This document shows positions 45,101-56,753 of a DNA stretch of 64,000 nt, piece by piece; the first letter of the stretch is position 1; each line of letters begins with the position of its first letter. The DNA comes from Penicillus capitatus (taxonomy: Eukaryota > Chlorophyta). A program made the translations under genes and the position numbers. Below the pieces are notes generated by a model. It was given only the letters and a program-made list of their open reading frames with translations. It searched no databases and was not told where the DNA came from. Location of the stretch: the NCBI GenBank assembly GCA_965649825.1, contig OZ287699.1, positions 992,001-1,056,000 on the forward strand, written 5' to 3'.

Positions 45101-46097
45101 ACAGTCTCTCTTGGCATTGGTAAATCGTACTGCTTTCATCTCAAACTCTGCACAAAGAGGAGGTGCAGTATTCGTATCTTCGCAAGATGTGGAAAAATCC
45201 GATGTGAAGATTTCAGTTAGCAGATCGAACTTCACGCAGAATAAAGCGCACGAAAAGGGAGGTGGAGTATTTTGTGATAGTTCGACCGTGGTGTTTTCCT
45301 ACGCCTATTTTGAGCACAACGAAGCTGCTGAAGCCATGAATTGTGCCGAGCATTGTGGTTGTCAGGTAAAGTACTCTTACACGTGTTCAAGCTTAATATT
45401 TTTTGTTCAGGCAACGTTGGAAAACCCGTTGTCACATCTCTCTGATAATGTTGTACGGAGCAGGTGGATTCAGGATACGTGTACAAGAGACGACGTCCAT
45501 TCAATTACCGAATCTGAGAACAACGGCGCGCATCTCATGGTGTACATCTATGTGACACTGAGTGTTGTGCTTGTTTTCCTGATCATGGCCATTGTGATCG
45601 TCGTTAAGAAGCGCACCACGTTCACTGAACGAAGAACAAGTCGTTTGACACACAGAAGTCTGTCAAGCTATGTCGGTCCAAGTCGGTCTCAAAGTGCCAT
45701 GTCTGTACCGTTTCAGCGAGAGTAATCGATCTCCTACTCTAAGATGATATCTAACACATATCGATGCAGAGATGGAGATGATGACGCAGAAAGAGTGCAA
45801 CAGCCAAGTTTGTTGCCATCTCGTACATTTGGAGAAATGGATTACTATGTCAAGGAAGGTCGCGCCCGACAGGCTCAGACGTATGATCACGCTGTAAGCC
45901 ACGATACCGCGATGCATTGTTCGAAGATCTGACGGATGACTGTACAGATGTATGTAGAAGAGCAGGAAAGCGCATCTTTGGCCCAGACGCTTTCAGCTGA
46001 TCACGCTTTCTTCGAAGCGGAGTTTCGTGATGATGAGCTTGAAACTCCGTTGATCCCAAAGCTGGCCAATATTCCAGAGATTGACAGTCATCCATAA
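42108..46097 (+). CDS. PMP-like beta-helix surface protein 2 (1,280 aa, type I membrane)
   Basis: Four exons (42108-45365, 45411-45721, 45770-45893, 45948-46097) sum to 3,843 nt, exactly 1,281 codons. The open frame appears to stop at 45725, but a GT-AG intron (45722-45769) and another (45894-45947) extend the tail in frame to TAA at 46095-46097. Order: signal peptide (LFTGFAVLSFLILLTSPTANA), an acidic Ser/Thr/Pro stalk to about residue 640, a beta-helix of FxxNxAxxxGGAxY repeats to about 1085, a CAEHCGCQ motif, a TM helix (TLSVVLVFLIMAIVIVV) and a cytoplasmic tail of about 130 residues. The tail holds Arg/Ser-rich and then acidic parts (REDGDDDAERV, RDDELETPLIP). The paralog at 28161 shares long stretches of stalk and almost the entire helix core. 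Likely a surface receptor or adhesin; ligand unknown. Confidence 0.87.
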
Positions 46098-47117
46098 TTT
46101 GATGACCGCATGCAGACAAGGGTTTCAGGTTCTCGCGTGCATTTGTTCGTTTCTGTACATTCTTCCTTTTGTATCCAACTGTCATTAGAAGATTACATTT
46201 CATTTTTTTACTCCGTTACTACACGAGGGCGAGGACCGTGGATGGAACAGTCTGCATGCACCTTGAGCAATTGATGGTATCCAAGTGACGCCCCATGACT
46301 TGACTGGAGGGACTTAATGACCATTTTCTTTATCTATTTTACGGAAACGACGATTCACAGATTCAATGGCTTGCGTTGAGAGTCATGAAAGTAACCGTTT
46401 TCCGATGCAATGACAGTGGATGGGATCTAAAGATCGATGCAGTTACTGTGCGCTCTTACAGACACAAGCATACGACATCGGTTTTTAAACTGACATACCC
46501 GAGATTGCATATTCACATCAGGAATTGTCTCTTCCAGTCGACGGCGATCCGGAAATGGTTAGAGTGGTGCATGAAAAGAGTTTTCTTTTCTGCCATTTTC
46601 CGAGCTGAATGTCCAATGTGTAGAAAGCTGTGCCCATTGATGAGGTGGCCAGTTTGACAGTTGTTACGTCACATGTCGCTGTTTTAGTCACACATATCGA
46701 TCGCCGTTGTGTTACGGACTATTCTAGTGAAACGTAGAGAGGGCTGGCGCGTTGTTGACTTTATCTGTTCAGCCTTGATTTTAAAGAAGAGCACCAAAGA
46801 TGACAAACATCGATTGCCTATCATTACGACATCTGGAGGAATCGCCATCCACTTCGCGACATGATGATCTCGCTCGGTGGGAACAAGATCCTTGTGGAAG
46901 CAATGTTTGGCGCCTTTCGCACCGGAAATGGCGTCGGCTCTTGTGTCTGATCGACGTATCACGTGTAGCGTGAAAAATTCTTGGATGCTCCGTCATGTCT
47001 CGACGCACTTTTCGACTCGAGAATCAGAGCTCGGTGCCAACGACGGAAGAGAACTTTGGTCGTCGGTTGTTCATTAGTTCACCTATCCGCCCATCAATCG
47101 AGATTTCTGCATGAGCC
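46098..47117. other. About 1 kb with no firm gene
   Basis: Only unconvincing ORFs occur. An ATG at 46995 opens a 39-codon frame (MSRRTFRLENQSSVPTTEEN...) that is in phase with the coiled-coil gene downstream but is closed by TGA just before 47118. It may be a first exon of that gene, though I found no intron of the right length that removes the stop. Confidence 0.4.
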
Positions 47118-48868
47118 TTGAAGAGAATTCCACGAAGCATGCCATCGAGAGAGGTCGGTATACTCAGTGAGAAGCAAATGCAACAGTGCCGTGTGTTATT
47201 AGAGTACTCTACGTTGCTCCCTCTTTCTGAAACAACGATTTCTCCCTCCTCGTTGAAATGCATTCTGAAACATGAGTGGTCGACAACGCCTGCACCTGTA
47301 GAGGCATCTTTGACGGACGCTGATCGTGATGAACATCGCAGGGAGATATCAGACACTAAGACACGCGGCAGTCTTATCAGCGAGAATGTGCGTCATCCAG
47401 TAACGCGATCTGGGCGAGTCGAACCGCAGATAGAAAAGACCAGCTCGGAATGGATTGATATTTGCAACCGGAAAGAAGCGGAAGATGACGCCGACGCTGT
47501 AGTATCTGCATCCACTCGGCGATCACTCAACGAAGCTACGAGCGAAAGCGAGATGGTTGCTAGCGAGAACGCAACAGACGACGCATCTTTGTGCTCGATT
47601 CTGACTGGACATCAAGATGACATGAGCTTTACTGGTATGCTCTTGTGGCAAGGCCGAGGTGTTTGAGTTTTCCTTCAGATATAACGAGGGCGCTGAGTTC
47701 GTGGCAGCAGCAGAAAGAGGAGCTCAGACACGAGAACCAACAGCTTGATCGTCTTCTTGAAGAAATGCGAGTGGCATCATTTGTCGACTTGTCAACGACA
47801 AAAGACTCTCTGAGCTTTAAGGAGAACGTTGAATTTTTGGAACAAACACTGCAGTACAAAACAGAACGGATTCTGGATCTGGAGAAAAGACTAAAGGCAT
47901 CGGAGAAAGAGAAGCTGCAACTGTTAGAAAGAATCGGCGCTTCCGAGGAAGACAAGAAAAAAACATTACAGTTCAAAAGAGAACGTATTCTGGACCTGGA
48001 GAACAGACTAGAGGCGTCGGAGAAGGAGAAATCGCAACTCGTGGAGAGAATCGACGCCGCAGAGGAAGAGAAGAAACAGACGACTGAGCAACTGGAGAGT
48101 GTCGCAAAAGAGAAAGACGGCTATGAGATCGCCTATACTCAAGCCCAGACAGAAATAACAGCAATCCAAGAGCGGTGCCACCAGAAGGAACAGCAACTCC
48201 ATTCACTCGCAAGACAGCTCTCTGATATGGAGTCTGAGGCGGCAGACAAAACGAAGAAACCGAAGATGCTGTTCAGGCGGCTGACGAATGTGCTAGCACG
48301 AAAGGAGCAAAGCAAAGATGCCTCTCCGACTAGCGTCTTGGCTTTGTCGGAGTCCATACCTTTATCCGAAGCGACGGAGTCTGCCTGCAGGAATGGTCCA
48401 CGCGATACAGAGAGCGGTGAAGTTATGGAGCCGCCATCGCCAGTGGTCACTAGCGTCGAGAAGGGAGAATCGGAAGATATTCTGTCGGCTGGCCAGATGC
48501 TATTAATGGCTAGAAAGCAGCTGCAGCATCAGGAGCTTCACCTCGACGAGCTGCGCTGCCAACTGCGCCGAGAAGAACGTGTTCGGATGAATCTGGAACG
48601 CCTTTTGCTGGAAGGAAACGAGCTGATGCATTCGTTGGTCGTTGGATGCAAAACGCGACTACGAAGCGCACACTCCTCTCTGTTGGAGACGACGAAAGCG
48701 GGATGGACAGTGGAGAACGAGCAGCTTTGGGTCTGTGAACTGGAGAGCATCATTGCTTTCTTGGATAAGATTCCGCCGCCTGACGCATCGAAGACAGACG
48801 ACGAAGGTTTCATTGAACCGCCGCTGCATCCGGAAGAGATCCGCTCGGAGTCGATGAAGATCGTCTAG
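47118..48868 (+). CDS. Coiled-coil protein, unknown function
   Basis: Two exons (47118-47634 and 47679-48868, intron 44 nt) give 568 residues. The first third is Ser/Thr/Glu-rich and looks disordered. From about residue 180 a long coiled coil runs with a duplicated unit: LQYKTERILDLEKRLKASEKEK and LQFKRERILDLENRLEASEKEK (each differing at a few positions) about 40 residues apart. A basic patch (KTKKPKMLFRRLTNVLARK) separates this from a second coiled coil (LQHQELHLDELRCQLRREER) and an acidic, Pro-rich end. No motor, kinase or membrane segment is present. It could be a cytoskeletal or tethering protein. The start is uncertain because an upstream exon is possible. Confidence 0.65.
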
Positions 48869-49251
48869 GTTACTATACCTGTCGGTGTACACCTTGACTG
48901 TGGTGGATACTGTGCTGCTTACATTAACGTGCCGATGGGCAACGGGATGGAAATCGTCTCACGGAGATTCGTGCGGGTGCTTGGAAACGAGGGTGTGTGT
49001 GGAAACGAAGGCGAGCTTTGTTGTAAACGTATTTGGAATCTTTGATACACTGGCTTGTTCCAACAGTAGGAACTCCGTGTTCGGCGATGTGTATTGCCGA
49101 ACTGCAAAAGGGAGAAGCTTCAGCATCTCCATCCATCCAACACGCGTTGCGTATGCAATCGAGCAATGTTTACAGATTCTTTCGCGGACGAAATTTAAGA
49201 ACAACTGAAACGGAGTTCGAAATCAGGTTCTAAGACTGTGAAAGCGACTTA
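48869..49251. other. 380 bp between convergent genes
   Basis: This spacer must hold both 3' ends, those of the coiled-coil gene (plus) and the SMC-like gene (minus). No gene, repeat or RNA is recognised. Confidence 0.5.
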
Positions 49252-52200
49252 CTATGCGTCGTCAAAAAAGCTGTCGCATTCGAGGTGCACAAGTGTGACT
49301 GTGCGGTTTGTTCCGGAGACACCGATGAGTCCATCAGCTTCTTCAATCACCTAAGGGCAACAATGAGATTTTTCATGGCTAGAAGGAGAATTACATCCGT
49401 TTTGTGCGAGATGACAAAGTATTGAGCATCATGCTGTTTCTGAATATACGTCATCACTTGATGAGCATTGCGCTTGTCCAATGCGCAGTCCAACTCGTCA
49501 AAGAAATAGAAGGGACAGGGAAAAGAAGCCTGCAGAGCAAACGACAGGGCGAGAAACACAACACACTGTTGCCCGATCGACAACATAGCAAAACGCCCAC
49601 CACTCGCAAGACGTCGATCTGGCCTACGTCACACTCTCTGAGCTGTCATTCAAAACGGCCGATACGGTTACTTGCAATAGAGATCAACACCCTCACGAAA
49701 AAGAAGAGAAGGGTTCTTCGCGAAGTGACAGTGAGCGTCGCCTTCTCCTGAAGTCAAGAAGCCATAGATCTGTTCCAGATGGAGGTTTATGGAGTCCAGG
49801 GCTTGCACAAGCGTCTGATAGCGCTGATTTTCAAGACTGGCTTTCTCCGTGAGATTGTCGGATGCGCTTTTCTGGAGGAGATTGCGATCGAACTTGAGCT
49901 TCTCGATCTCGCCCAGAAGACAGAAATCTTGAAAGAGCACGTCTCGTTTTAGAATGGACGCTGCTGTTTTCAATCGCTCCTCTTCGGCTGTCAGATTCAG
50001 CCATTCGCGTTCAAAATCGACAGACGTCTTCCATGGACATCGCTGTTTTCCTCTGTCGCAGCTCAGATGCAGGAAGAGGAGATCCTCCATCTCTTGCTCG
50101 AAACCCATTTGTTCCCTCACAAACTGCCGAGCGCTCTTCTCTGATCGAGTATTCCCTGACGAAACATCCTCATCAACGCAGAGAAAGAGGATCACATACG
50201 ACGCCTCTTGTGGCCTTGTCCTTTTTGCGTTCTGACGTGAGGTCTTTTGTTTCTATAGCGAGAGGCGTTTGCATTCAGCCGTCTCTTCTTTTTCTGCATC
50301 GAGAGCAGTGCTTCGAGAGAGGCTTGAAGTTGACTCTTTAATTTGTCCACAGAGTGGCTCGTTTTCTGAAACAACCGTTCCTTCTCATCCAAGTCGTCTC
50401 TGATTCTATTGCCCTGTGTTTTGGATTGCTTAAGGTCGGACTCGGATGCAGCAATCTTCTCGTACAAAGCATTACTCTCTTCCCTGGCCACATAAAGGAC
50501 CAGTTAATAATGAATGTGCAGTTGGTGGGGTTGGTTTTGTTACTTTAGCTGCTCCAGTTCTGTCCTCTGTCGATCCACCTGTCCCTCGAGAATTCGAATA
50601 CGATTGGCAAGAGCGTCGGCCGCATCCCGTAGCTTCTCTGCTTCATGTTGTCTCTCTTGGCAACCGTCGAGAATATCTTGTTGGATCGTGCACTCCATCT
50701 CTAACTGTCTCTTCCTTTCACTGAGAGTCGCTTCCTGACACAAGAGGCTTTCTACCGTGTCTTCCACCTTCAAAAGTTCTTCCTTGCCATACCATCGAAG
50801 TCTGAGATCGTGGTACGCTGCCTAGACATGAATAATAGAGGACAGTAGTGGGAAACGAAAGAAGACTTTGGCTCGATTCAGATCTGTCTGGATCGATTGC
50901 TGCTCGGCATCAGAAGACTGTGCACATTGCCTCAGACGACTCTCTTCGCTCTCCAGCTGTGAACGCAGGTTCTCTCTCTGCATCTTCATGTCATGATATA
51001 ATTGTTCGATGTCGCCAACTGCCTTCCTTTCGCTCTGCAAATTCTTCGAGCACTTCAAATGACAGGTCTCCAGATCGGCACATTCTTTTTCCACTGTTCT
51101 TTCCTGACGATGAACAGACGGTATCAACAGTCTGACGCATGTACAGAGCTTACCGTTAACTCCAACTCCGAAACTTCTGCTTTCACTTTGTCTATGCCTC
51201 TTTTGTCATCTTTACAGGACATTGCCTGACCGAGGTTCCGAAATTCTTCTTGGATCGAACAGGCTGCCCTTAACTGCGACACTTTTCTTGGCAAACTGAT
51301 CTCTCCATCCATCTTAAACAAAACACCTTCGCTGTGTAACAACAGCCTGGATGCTATGATGCATCTGTATGCGAGAAGGGACGCACCTGGTGACGACATT
51401 GCAACAGACACGGGATCGTGAGTCTTTTCTGAACTGCACGGCATGCTCTGTCTTGTCGATCAGAATCCACGAGCCTAACAACGACTGAAACAACGGCAGA
51501 TATCGAGGATCTCGGATCTCCAGACAATCCAACAAAGACGGCCATTTCTTCGTAGACGCATTCGGTGATGGATCCAATTCTGCCAAGATCTTGCAGGTGA
51601 CCCGGCCAACCTTATTCTTTGAAAAGTATTCGATCACACGTCTTGCCGTTGCGTCGTCCGAAACCACGATCAACGCAAAGAGGTCCACAATCTCATGCAG
51701 GACAGCATTGACAGGAACGCAGTGAATTGGATCCGTCACTCGTGCCAAGCAATGCAATCTCCCGTAAAGAAGGGGGCGACCATCGGCACCCACCATCCTT
51801 GCCTGCAACTCGACAATTGCCGATTGAAATCTGTCACGAGATGCCACTCCATCTGTCTCGGTCGACAGAGACATCCATTTCGTCTGTCATCGTCCATGAG
51901 AACGAAAACACCAATAAACTCGCCAGGTGCACCTGAGCTGCTATTCTTTTTTCACAGATTGCGTCTTTCTTGATGTGGATTGCATCTATGGCATGACGCA
52001 GGCGGGTCAGATCTGCTTCGATGCTACGGATGGACGATTTCTTCTGCTCGCGCTGTTGTGTCAGTTCATCTTGCTTTTGCACACACTCCTGAAACGCCAT
52101 TTGTAACTGGCGAATGTATTCCTCTGTCTTTTTTGTCTCCGTTCCATCCTGCGCAGCTCTCCATCTAGACGATAGTAACTACGCGACCAATATAAGAACA

Positions 52201-53746
52201 TCAGAGCCGCACACAGGTACAGTGATGAAACTTCGATGAGCGATTTCTTCTGTTTTATCTCCTTCGCGATGTGACATTTGAGATGCTCTTCTTTGCTGCA
52301 TCTTCCCTTCCCCAACAAAAGTCGCAATTTTTCGATCTCGAAAACGACGTGTGTGCTCTGTTCGGCCAGAGAATCGATCTCGATCTTCTTTTGCGACATC
52401 TCGAGTTGTGCCTGAGCACAGCGTTCTTTGTCTTTGCTCTCTGTCTCTTGATAACGCCGCATTTCCGCCATCGTCGTAGATCGCTGAGCACGGCACTGAC
52501 GGACAACTGACGCATCACTCTCGATCTGTCAGAGCTGACCTTCATCTACAGAGCAAGTGCGATGCACAGATGACACACCTGTTTCTGTTTTTCCTCTACA
52601 GAGACATGACAGCTGTCGAGACGCAACCGGCAGTCTCGTATCTTTTGTGTGGTTTTCTCGACAGCCTCTGCCACGGCGCAGAAAGACTGCTGACAAGATT
52701 CAATACGCATCTCCAGCTTCTCCATCTGTAACATTCAGCCTGACGTCGAGCACCGTCAGTCCACAGACAAAGAACCAACCTCTTGGATCCTCTTTTTTAG
52801 TTGTTGATAGAGAAAAACGGTGAAGGCGGAATGGAAGGAAGCACGTCTCTCTTCCAGTTCTCTTCGTTTTTCCTGTGTTTCTCTGATCTGGCTCACTTCT
52901 GGTGCCATTTCTTCTCTCTCGCACTCCAACCTATCGAAGCATTTTTAAGCGGAGAGCAAATCTATATGAGCATGACATCTGGATCTTCTCTGTTAACTGC
53001 AGACATTGTTCTCGATGGGCCGCTTCCTGTTTCTCGATGTCTACGATGCGTTGCCGGATGGATTCTGTTCCGAGACAGCTCTCTATATGTTTCATCAAAG
53101 TGAGCGGATGCAACGCATCGACAGGTTTCTGGTTTTGCATCACGACAAACCGCCCCATCATTTCGATCGGAACCCGATATCCCAGCAGAACCTTCTTCAG
53201 CTCATCCTGAAGACCAAGTTTTGATACTCCTCTACCAAACGGCATAGCTACTTGATTAGATAGCCTCCACTTTAGAGTGACCGAGCCTGACGTTCTCGCC
53301 GTGTACAGACATGTACGCGTCGTCGTGATCGTGCGTTTAATATGGAAGTAATGCGAGTCGTCGTCATCGTCGTCGCCGATCTTGAGCGTCAGGGTAACCT
53401 GAACCAGCAAACACACACGGTGGATATCTCTTTCGAGATTTGGTCGGTGTCGATTGCCTGCGCTGATGGGCGACTGTGGCACAGACGTGCGGTGTGGATG
53501 AGTGAGGAGAGATTCTGTCTTCGCACGAGTCGTTCATTGCCTCCTCCCAACGCAAATGCCACAGCCTCGAACTGCGTTAACCGATGGAACCGTTAGGACG
53601 TTGACATTCCACCTTACCAGACAGCTCTTCCCGCTTCCGTTGGCACCGACGACACATGTGACGCGACGAAACGGCCCGACACGACATTTCTCTCTGAACG
53701 CTTTGAATCCATCGACTTCAATTTGATAGAGCGAACAGTTCGTCAT
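49252..53746 (-). CDS. SMC-family ATPase, most like cohesin SMC1
   Basis: SMC1 pairs with SMC3 in the cohesin ring that holds sister chromatids. The N-terminal ATPase half begins YQIEVDGFKAF with Walker A GANGSGKS, then FEAVAFALGGGNERL...LSSLIHTARL as in SMC1. Long coiled coils flank a hinge at about 51314-51874 (LYGRLHCLARVTDP, ARRVIEYFSKNKVG). The C-terminal half has LSIGQQ where the ABC signature LSGGQ/E is expected, Walker B FYFFDELDCALDKRN, and an SMC1-like end (QYFVISHKT, ADGLIGVSGTNRTVTL). About 15 introns of 45-60 nt are implied and the size is near 1,240 residues. Assignment to SMC1 rather than SMC3 rests on the Walker B and hinge neighbourhoods. The start ATG (53744-53746) overlaps an ATG of the opposite strand. 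Confidence 0.7.
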
Positions 53747-55510
53747 GAAACGCCCCAATGCCGATAGGGATGATGAGGATGGCGATGGGCAAATCAACGT
53801 GGATGCGGCAGAAGTTACGAACGACTGCGAGGTCGGCGAGACGGTATCCGTAGCCGTCACATCATCGCGATCGCAGAATTGGCCTTCTGGTGCATTCTAC
53901 CACATTCCACCTGACAAAGGACAACGCTACTATGTATGCCCAGGAACTCTCTTTCAAGAAGGGCATCGCCGACAGATCATCGTTTCTCGCCCCAAAAGTG
54001 CGTTTCATTTCGTCGAGCCTCTTTTCTTAAGGCAATCTCGACAGAGAGGAGGGTCATGCAGACGTGCGAAAACGACGCTGAGTGTGACGTGTCTGATTGA
54101 AGACAAACCAAAGAAGATCCTCATGATGGGTATGGAGTGCTTGACGTAAGAAGGATTGACGCAAAGGGGGGACCCTTTAGGTGGCACGCGTTTCATTGGT
54201 GTCTATCTATCGCGTCTTCTCATCGAAGAAGGCCATGATGTTACACTATTCACACGGGGCAAGACAGCGACGGCATTTCAGATACCAGATGACACCCCCG
54301 AGAGCTTCGCAGATTTCTCGTCCAAAATCAAACACATAGCAGGGGATCGTAAGGTTTGAGCGAGAAAGAGTGAGAAGTCAATGTCGCTGTACACAATCAT
54401 GACATAGGATTACGATGGCCTGAAATCCAAGATCCAACAAGGAGGCTTCGAAGGTGCGCTGTCAGAAGGTGACGGTCGAATTTCGACTGTCTCATGCCCT
54501 AGTGGTGTATGATATCAATGCAAGAGAGGCAGAAGAGGTGAAGCCCATTCTCGATGCCCTGCCAGATCTCGAACAGTGAACGCCGTTTCTTCAAATACAG
54601 TACAAAAGCGAAGGTATCTGGTGCACATAGGTACCTCTTCTGCTCCTCGGCAGGCGTCTACAAGAAGTCCTTTGAGCTGCCACACATCGAAGGAGATGTC
54701 ATTGATCCCAATAGCCGACACAAAGTGCCCCAGACGAATGAAGAGAAGGGGTGCGATCGGCATGGTTTGGTAGGGGAAGTTTCAAACAGAGGAGTTGTTG
54801 GATGAAAGAGGGGTAAATTTTACATCCATGCGCCCCGTCTACATCTATGGCCCACTGAACTACAATCCAGTCGAGGAGTGGTTCTTTCACCGCCTCAAAG
54901 CCAATAGACCAATTCCTATTCCCGGCTCCGGAATGCAGATCACACAAGTACGTTATCCTGCTTGATGTGACGTGTCATTGCGTGCGTGCTGCCTGTTCAG
55001 TTGGGACATGTCAAGGATCTGGCTGATGCCTTCTTGACCTGTCTTAGCAATCCCAATGCCAAGAATCAGATTTTTAACATCGCTGGAGAGCGCTTCGTCA
55101 CTTTTGACGGAATCGCCAAAGCCTGTGCCATTGCCATGGGGAAACCGGAGCCGGAACTCATTCACTTTGACGGTATGCCTTATGTGTGCCGACACCCTCT
55201 TGGATGCAGACAGCTGATGCAGCCAAAGACTTTGATTTCGGCAAGAAGAAAGCATTCCCCGTGAGAGACCAACATTACTTTACCTCGATCCACAAGGCCG
55301 ACAAGCAACTGGGATGGAAACCGAGATTTGACCTCATCGATGGTCTCAAAGATTCCTACGAAAAGGTGATCTGCTGGATCAAGCAAGACTGGCGGATATC
55401 TGAAGGCATGCTGTTGACAGGACTTCGGTCGCGGAACCTATCGAAAAGAGCCAGACTTCAGCACCGATGACATGATTTTGGAGAAGATGCCATCCAAGGT
55501 GCGTGTTTGA
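53745..55510 (+). CDS. CSP41B: CSP41b-type plastid RNA-binding SDR protein
   Basis: CSP41b is an atypical short-chain dehydrogenase-like protein that binds and stabilises plastid rRNA and mRNA. The Rossmann start is KKILMMGGTRFIGVYLSRLL, then GHDVTLFTRGK, VVYDINAREAEEVKPIL, FCSSAGVYKKS (SDR YxxxK region altered as in the family), SMRPVYIYGP, GHVKDLADAFL, NIAGERFVTFDGIAKAC, DFDFGKKKAFPVRDQH and C-terminal EPDFSTDDMILEK. Introns are clear: 54130-54180, then others ending CATGACATAG, GCCCTAG, CACATAG, GGTAG, CTGTTCAG, GATGCAG and TTGACAG. The stop is TGA at 55508-55510. The N-terminus is open. The frame runs back to an ATG at 53745 through an acidic stretch unlike a transit peptide, and then a basic Ser/Arg stretch (LFLRQSRQRGGSCRRAKTT) that is more transit-like. 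Confidence 0.88.
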
Positions 55511-55573
55511 TGGGAGAATTGGAGAGAGAAGATTTTTTGTACAATTCTTGTGAAGCATGCATTCTTTCAACGT

Positions 55574-56525
55574 CAGTTATCCGAAATGAGAAATCCTTCT
55601 GGCAGTTCGATCTTCTTCCCTGGCTCGAATGCCGGCAGACCACGATACGGACAGGAGGCACAGCGATAGGCATCGCCCAACGGACACTAGACAACCACAC
55701 CATGATTCTCATCATCTCGTCAATCGCCCCGTAACGTACACTTCCGCATGCAGTCACTGGATTGTCGAGCATGTCTTGGGTGAGTTTTATCGGCTCTTTG
55801 CCTTCGGCAGCACCACAGGTGCAATTATCACAGGGTTTTTTCACGGGTGTCTTTCCGCCTGTGTACCCGCCCCCATATGTCAGAAATGCCATGTTAGACA
55901 GTGAAGGGACTTTGGAGAACGGGAGCTGGTTTCAGGTCTTCTTCCGTCAGAAAGGCCTCATCGTCCAGGAGCTCGTCATCGTCGTCATCCACAACCACTG
56001 TCCATTTTGCTGGTGGCTGAGTGGATGACACTTGGGACTTCGCACCGACTTCCCATTCCGGTTTCTGAGCTTTCAGCAATGTCTGTGCTCCACCACGTTC
56101 ATGAGCAATGATAACAATGGCCATGTCACACAAGGTACCTTCTCGGCAGCTTCTTCCTCGGTGACAATGAATCCGCTGAAGATGCAGTTCCGGCGCAGTC
56201 GGTCGATCTGCAGTGCAAAAGAAGACTGTGAGAGAATGTATATAAAACGAGGAGAGACGTCATCTGCTGAGGTCTTGAACAGTATACGGCCTCCAGGCCG
56301 AAGGCGTTTCAACAGAAGAGTGAGTTGTGTGACCGACCACGTGTCCTTCTTCACAAAACACATCCCTTTCGAAAAAAGCGTCGTCCCCGATTCCAAATGC
56401 GAAGCATCGCACAGGATACTGCGCGTCATCTCTGACGCCAGCTCTCGGCTCAACAAAGCCGCCACTTCGTCCAGTGTCACCTCAACGCCATCCACAACGA
56501 CAAACGTATCGGGGGCTGCTTCCAT
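55574..56525 (-). CDS. CIAPIN1: Dre2/anamorsin (CIAPIN1), cytosolic Fe-S assembly factor
   Basis: Dre2 passes electrons from Tah18/NDOR1 to early cytosolic iron-sulfur assembly. The N-terminal methyltransferase-like domain shows [14 protein letters not shown] and [12 protein letters not shown]. The acidic linker has [19 protein letters not shown]. The C-terminal cluster domain has motif A, PCDNCTCG, and motif [20 protein letters not shown], joined across an intron that begins GTACGTTACG and ends GTCTAG. It then ends [12 protein letters not shown]. All eight diagnostic cysteines are present. The stop TGA is at 55574-55576, only 63 bp from the convergent CSP41b stop. The start at 56525 is the first Met of the N-domain. 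Confidence 0.93.
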
Positions 56526-56753
56526 CGATCAATGGTTTCTTGAATGGTTGCGTTTTGACAACAATCAATATGCGTTATGACCGTCGCAAAGCGTTCATGC
56601 TGTACAATAATTCTTTGTCACCTCGTCATATCCAACCGTTCATCAAATTGTGATACACGAATAGATGTTGGGTTTGGTGTCTAGACAAGACGGGCCGCAT
56701 GAGGGTCCGTCCATAAAAGTCAAAAAGCACGAAATGGTGTGATGCGTTGTCGT

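Noticed and set aside
40973-56525. ISCU and Dre2 as an Fe-S gene cluster
   Set aside because: They are 14 kb apart with unrelated genes between and belong to different compartments; co-occurrence is probably chance.
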